NCBI GenBank assembly: GCA_028023455.1
Contig: JAQFVV010000206.1
Location: forward strand, 490,001-554,000
Reading direction: 5' to 3'
DNA from: Epiperipatus broadwayi
Taxonomy: Eukaryota; Onychophora; Udeonychophora; Euonychophora; Peripatidae
Length of the DNA: 64,000 nucleotides
Position 1 is the stretch's first letter. Each line of letters starts with the position of its first letter. A program made the position numbers and the translations under genes. Below the pieces are notes generated by a model. It made no database searches. It saw nothing but the letters and a program-made list of their open reading frames with translations, and was not told the origin of the DNA. Shown in pieces: positions 60,021 to 64,000 of this stretch.

Positions 60021-60850
60021 TGTTGTTTATAATGCTAAAATAAAAAAATTCAAAATCGTAACCATACTCGGACAAAATAAAGAAAGTCAAACTTTTTTAA
60101 ACAACAACAAACACATATAAATGTCTTCTTTACTTACTAAACATGTTTATAATATTTGCTTTTTATGAAATTTACAAAAAAATGTGTGTATTTGTACTTT
60201 TCTTATTGGATATTTTTTTTGGTACCACTCTTTTTTACTTCAAAAATATACACACGGTGTCTTGTGGAATGTTACAAACAGTATGTTACTTGACGTGTTA
60301 TCTAATTGCAACTCACTAAAAACATAGATATTTAACATTTTCCCAATTAAAACTTCAATACAGTACATTGTAAAAAGTCTTAGAATTATTAGTTTAAAAA
60401 ATCTGAACATTTCAATAATTTAAAATAAAAAAAATCCAATGAAAACAACATTTCCATCCAATTCAAATACAAACTCTCTCATCAAGCCGTAACTATTTTA
60501 TAAACTGTTTGAATTTGGAAAATGTAATTGCTGCAATGTGACATACATGCTGTACTGAGAAGTGACATAGTGGCCTGCATTCTGTAGCACAACAAAAAAG
60601 TTGTATTATAGAAAATGTGGGTTTGAACGTGTCGGCCGTGGAAACAGCATTTTTATGTATTTTGCCACGAAAACCGTGCCATAGAATGGTGTCTTTAGCT
60701 ATAAGATGAGTACCAATTATTTTCATTACTTAATCAAGAAAATATTCAGTGTAATATATATTTTTAAATAAACTCTACAATATTCAATATAATAACTGAA
60801 ACACAGGCTTATTATCTACCTGTGTCTATGTATGTAATATGGGGTATATG
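60021..60850. other. AT-rich non-coding DNA
   Basis: The stretch 60560-60700 is somewhat GC-richer (GAACGTGTCGGCCGTGGAAA) but nothing is recognised. Confidence 0.4.
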
Positions 60851-60933
60851 AGCACAGATTTTCAGATGACCCATCACTCTCCACTCTATCTAATAACACT
60901 GATACATTCTAGCACATATATGCTGAAAGATAA

Positions 60934-60993
60934 ATAATCACCAATATATGTATTTCATGCTAAACCAGCAATCATCAGTTGGTCCATATTATC
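60934..60993 (-). ncRNA. Hammerhead ribozyme motif, family C left arm
   Basis: Minus strand: outer helix I is GAUAAU against AUAAUC-complement sequence, inner helix I CCAA/UUGG, then intact CUGAUGA, a UGCUG GUU UAGCA hairpin flanked by U and U, GAAA, a UA-rich helix III, and AUA as cleavage triplet. Core intact; first helix II pair is U-U. Confidence 0.6.
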
Positions 60994-61088
60994 ATCTCCC
61001 ACACATATATACTATAAGTGCTCAGATATATATTAAGATATATATTAAGATATATCTGAGCACTTATAGTATATATGTGTGGGAGATG

Positions 61089-61147
61089 ATAATCTGGACC
61101 AACTGATGATTGCTGGTTTAGCATGAAATATATATATTGGTGATTAT
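61089..61147 (+). ncRNA. Hammerhead ribozyme motif, family C right arm
   Basis: Plus strand: AUAAUC (61089-61094) pairs with GAUUAU (61142-61147), CCAA pairs with UUGG, CUGAUGA lies at 61101-61107, the UGCUG GUU UAGCA hairpin is followed by U and GAAA, helix III is AU-rich, and AUA precedes UUGG. The outer helix differs in sequence from that of the 21 kb copies but pairs equally well. AUA is a permitted but slow cleavage triplet. Confidence 0.62.
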
Positions 61148-61231
61148 TTATCTTTTCAGCATATATGTGCTTGAGTGTATCAGTGTTATTAGATAGAGTG
61201 GAGAGTGATGGGTCATCTGAAAGTCTGTGCT

Positions 61232-62295
61232 AATATTCAATATATAAATATAAAAATAAACAATAGCCATTGCCAATTTATAGCAATTTTTACCATTCTG
61301 ATTAGCATTTAGCAGTATCCTCCAAACTTTTTATACTTATAAAAACATTTTATGAGTTTTCGTTTCATATAACATTTTATGCATTATTATGTAGACTATC
61401 TTTTATCTCTAAGAAAACACAGAAAACATTGGCTAATTTTATATAATATCCAACAACAACTTTGCTGGATATTTATCTTTAGTCATCAAATGGAAATTTC
61501 TCAATTTTTACATTGTAGTTAATCACTGAAAATAGTTAACATATATAAAGATTCCAGTGAAGGAGAGGTGTAATTTGTCATTAACATAATTTCAAAGAAG
61601 ATGTAATTATTAAAGCCCTCATAACAAAAAAACATGTTTTTATTCATATCTCATATAAGATTTTGGAAATTGGGTAAAAGTGGACCATCTTTTAACTCTA
61701 TAAAAATTCAGGAAAAAAAGATGTAGTTGTATTTTAAATCATGTGATCAACAAGCATGAGTTCCAACTTTAATTGATGGTTAGTTGTCAATGGACATTTT
61801 TATTTACTTCTTATATGAAAATCCTCTATTTATTATATCTTGGTTTACATGTTAATCCATGAAAATGTTTAATTTAATATATATTATATAAAAAGATTTA
61901 TAAAAAATTTAATATAATTCGTACCTATACAGAATATATATGTATGTGTTACTTAATTATAATGAGCACAATATTGAATAATTCTAGGTCATTTACTTTT
62001 CATTGTTTAAAATAAACAAAAATAACATGCTTAATATAAAAAAAAATTGTACGCCTATTTCGATTTGTAAATGATGATATTAAAATTTGGCACAGATGAA
62101 AGAGATTGCCCCAAATATATCTCTGAATCTTGTATGATCTTAGTTTATAATTTGGAATCTGGCTATTACATATAACATGTTATATTTTAGTTAAATAATG
62201 AGCTAAAACATGATCACTAAATGTTCTTTTCATAATAATATGTGACAGCATTTGGTAATGTTATTATTTTATAATAGATTGTTGCTTACTTATAA
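61232..62295. other. AT-rich non-coding DNA
   Basis: No gene or clear repeat seen. Confidence 0.5.
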
Positions 62296-62349
62296 TGTTG
62301 TTGTTGTTGTTTTTATTATTGTTATTATTATTGTTGTTATTGTTATCAC

Positions 62350-62428
<79 letters not shown>

Positions 62429-62429
62429 T
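62296..62429. repeat. (ATT)n/(GTT)n microsatellite
   Basis: TTG and TTA triplets pass into a pure ATT tract (about 62352-62428). The poly-isoleucine frames on both strands are translations of the repeat. Confidence 0.97.
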
Positions 62430-62848
62430 TGTTGAAAAAATTGTCAGAATTAAAAATGAAGGAAGAATTATACATTTTTATAGTTGATGTAAAATCCAAG
62501 TGGTATATTTGTAAATGATATGAGTTTAAAAGGTTAGGTGTAAAAATGCCAAATATTAAAAAAAAGTATAAAATACAATCAATAAATAAAGTTGTAAAAA
62601 AAGTGAATTTTGAATATCTTTTTTTAAATTAATGTTTTAAAGAAAGAATTGTTAAAATTCATTTATTAACTTTTATTATCTATGACTCGGAAAGTCTACA
62701 AATCTTGTTGTAAATGCATTTCTTATTGTTATTATTTTGTTAGAAATAAAACAGTATTTTATTTTGAAATTTTACATATTATAACAATTTATATTTAATT
62801 AACCCATTCATTTAGTATACTGAATGTTTATTATAATAAATAGAGATA
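62430..62848. other. AT-rich non-coding DNA
   Basis: No gene or clear repeat seen. Confidence 0.5.
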
Positions 62849-63042
62849 TTTGAATTTAGGATAATCAATTTATATTCATTCTCCACTCGATCACAAACAA
62901 CCAATACACATGATCACACATGAAATATGTATGTTGGTAATTATTTACTTTTTTATCATGTATGTGGTCATGTGTATCAATTGTTTAAGCTGGAGTGGAG
63001 GATGAATATAGATTAATAACCCTAAGTTCAAATCCCTCTATT
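62849..63042. repeat. Family C palindrome, older copy
   Basis: TTTGAATTTAGGATAATCAA with TTCATTCTCCACTC on the left is mirrored by GAGTGGAGGATGAATATAGA with AATAACCCTAAGTTCAAA on the right. The B-box-like AAGTTCAAATCCC is at the right end. The middle keeps CATGAAATATGTATGTTGGTAATTATTTAC, that is GAAA, helix III and the 3' strand of helix I, but the CUGAUGA half is lost. Confidence 0.7.
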
Positions 63043-63540
63043 TAACAATCTATATATTATAAATAAAAGATTGTTACCATTTTCTATAATTATTAGTGCC
63101 TTTTCATATATTATACAAATGGGTGCCATTATTCTTGCTTTATATTAAGGCAGTTGTAATAGAGCATAAGTAATGTACAATTACAGATTTAAATTTATAA
63201 TTGCACTCTTCAATTAATAAGTCCTGTTAAAAAATGCTAAATTATCCTTCAGTCCTCAATGTAAATTGTAATATTTTGATTATTTTATTAATATATGACA
63301 ATTAATTATAAATAAATTTTTAATATTTTTTATTGATTTTAAAAAAGTTTTAAATTTTATTTTTGATTTATTATTTAAAAAATTATTTAAAACCTGTTTT
63401 CCATAAAATTAAGTACTTAAATTTATATAATAGTTCAAGATTTTTTATAGCTATATGTGTACAGTAATACTGATTAATTTAAATCCAAATGGAAAATTTA
63501 AAGTAAAAGTTTTATAAATTGAAGATCCAAAATTATATAT
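63043..63540. other. AT-rich non-coding DNA
   Basis: No gene or clear repeat seen. Confidence 0.5.
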
Positions 63541-64000
63541 ATATATATTATAATGGTGCAGACCTGTGGGTCTTACCGTATTTGCACTACAAGAGCGCCA
63601 TCTAGGCATTTGAACCTAGTTAAATTTATATAGTAGGCAGATATGTAAGTTAAGATTCAAAAAAAATTTTTATATATATTATTCTGATCGTTTACCCAAT
63701 GTCACTAGCTCATATAGTAGCAGAGATTTAAACATTTTTATAAGTTTTAATAGATTTATATTCTCAAAATATATTAATATTTAAAACAATAAAATAAAAG
63801 AAGCCACTGCCAGTAATTAACACACAAACATTTATTTACGTACATATATAATATTTATATTTAAAATTGAGGAATAAATTTAGACTTTACAATTAGTTTT
63901 AAATTGGTTACTATTATTATTTTTAAATTTAAATTATTGTTTAGTAAAGTCCGCTTAGATGGACATTTTAATTATATTTTACTTTAGCATGTTGAGTATA
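63541..64000 (+). repeat. Dispersed repeat, family F (copy 2, runs off the window)
   Basis: GCGCCATCTAGGCATTTGAA, TAGGCAGATATGTAAGT, TCACTAGCTCATATAGTAGC, AGCCACTGCCAGTAATTA and GCATGTTGAGTATA repeat the order of 38211-38640, with many substitutions and indels. It begins after a short (AT)n tract, as copy 1 does. Confidence 0.8.

Larger units (their letters stand above)
60851..61231. repeat. Family C palindrome, arms about 185 bp
   Basis: AGCACAGATTTTCAGATGAC (60851) is mirrored by GTCATCTGAAAGTCTGTGCT (ending at 61231), with the axis near 61041 inside AAGATATATATTAAGATATA-like sequence. The arms match over nearly their whole length, including the head words GATAGAGTGGAGAG and the complete hammerhead region. 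No open frame. Confidence 0.9.

Noticed and set aside
59866-60090. Frame with repeated LTL residues
   Set aside because: Antisense translation of the telomere-like tract.
62252-62518. Poly-isoleucine frames on both strands
   Set aside because: Translation of an (ATT)n microsatellite.

Overview
The window reads as non-coding, transposon-derived DNA from an animal nuclear genome. It is very AT-rich, full of (TA)n, (TAGA)n and (ATT)n microsatellites, and carries no host gene that I can support. Penelope-like elements (PLEs) with GIY-YIG endonuclease domains, an RTE-type LINE relic, tRNA-derived SINE heads and hammerhead-ribozyme repeats together suggest a lophotrochozoan invertebrate. A mollusc such as a cephalopod is plausible, but this is an inference from repeat content only. 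Almost every longer open frame is either a microsatellite translation or a piece of a retroelement.

Layout. 1-6 kb: AT-rich DNA, small tandem duplications, a (TA)n tract and a snap-back hairpin with hammerhead-like cores (5.34-5.52 kb). 6.7-7.4 kb: PLE relic. 8.1-9.1 kb: duplicated (TAGA)n blocks. 9.4-10.4 kb: ribozyme repeat family A. 12.95-14.02 kb: snap-back PLE insertion with a 13-bp target-site duplication. 15.8-16.3 kb: RTE LINE relic. 19.0-20.1 kb: ribozyme family B array. 20.9-21.4 kb: the best hammerhead dimer. 22.0 kb: tRNA-Gly-like SINE head. 23.7-26.0 kb: nearly full-length PLE (PLE1). 34.4 kb and 41.2-42.0 kb: PLE relics. 37.6-38.6 kb: SINE head, family C repeat and a dispersed repeat. 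45.2 kb: family C repeat. 48.7-49.5 kb: element with inverted ends. 51.2-51.5 kb: family B palindrome. 51.9-55.4 kb: large inverted PLE pair (PLE2). 57.3 kb: SINE head. 58.3-59.1 kb: PLE relics. 59.9 kb: TTAGGG-like tract. 60.85-61.23 and 62.85-63.04 kb: palindromic family C copies. 63.5-64.0 kb: second copy of the 38.2 kb repeat, cut by the window end.

The main biological signal is a set of small repeats that carry type I hammerhead self-cleaving ribozyme motifs. The core strands CUGANGA and GAAA, a helix II hairpin, a short helix III before an NUH cleavage triplet, and a two-part helix I recur in several sequence-unrelated families. Base pairs, rather than sequence, are conserved between families. 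Two different families have cleavage-site to cleavage-site spacings of exactly 379 nt (one more has 412). That is the layout of metazoan retrozymes, which are small non-autonomous circular-RNA retroelements thought to be mobilised by PLEs; PLEs with reverse transcriptase and GIY-YIG domains are in the same window. A second theme is that both the PLE copies and the ribozyme repeats are very often arranged as snap-back inverted copies, which suggests a common template-switching integration route.
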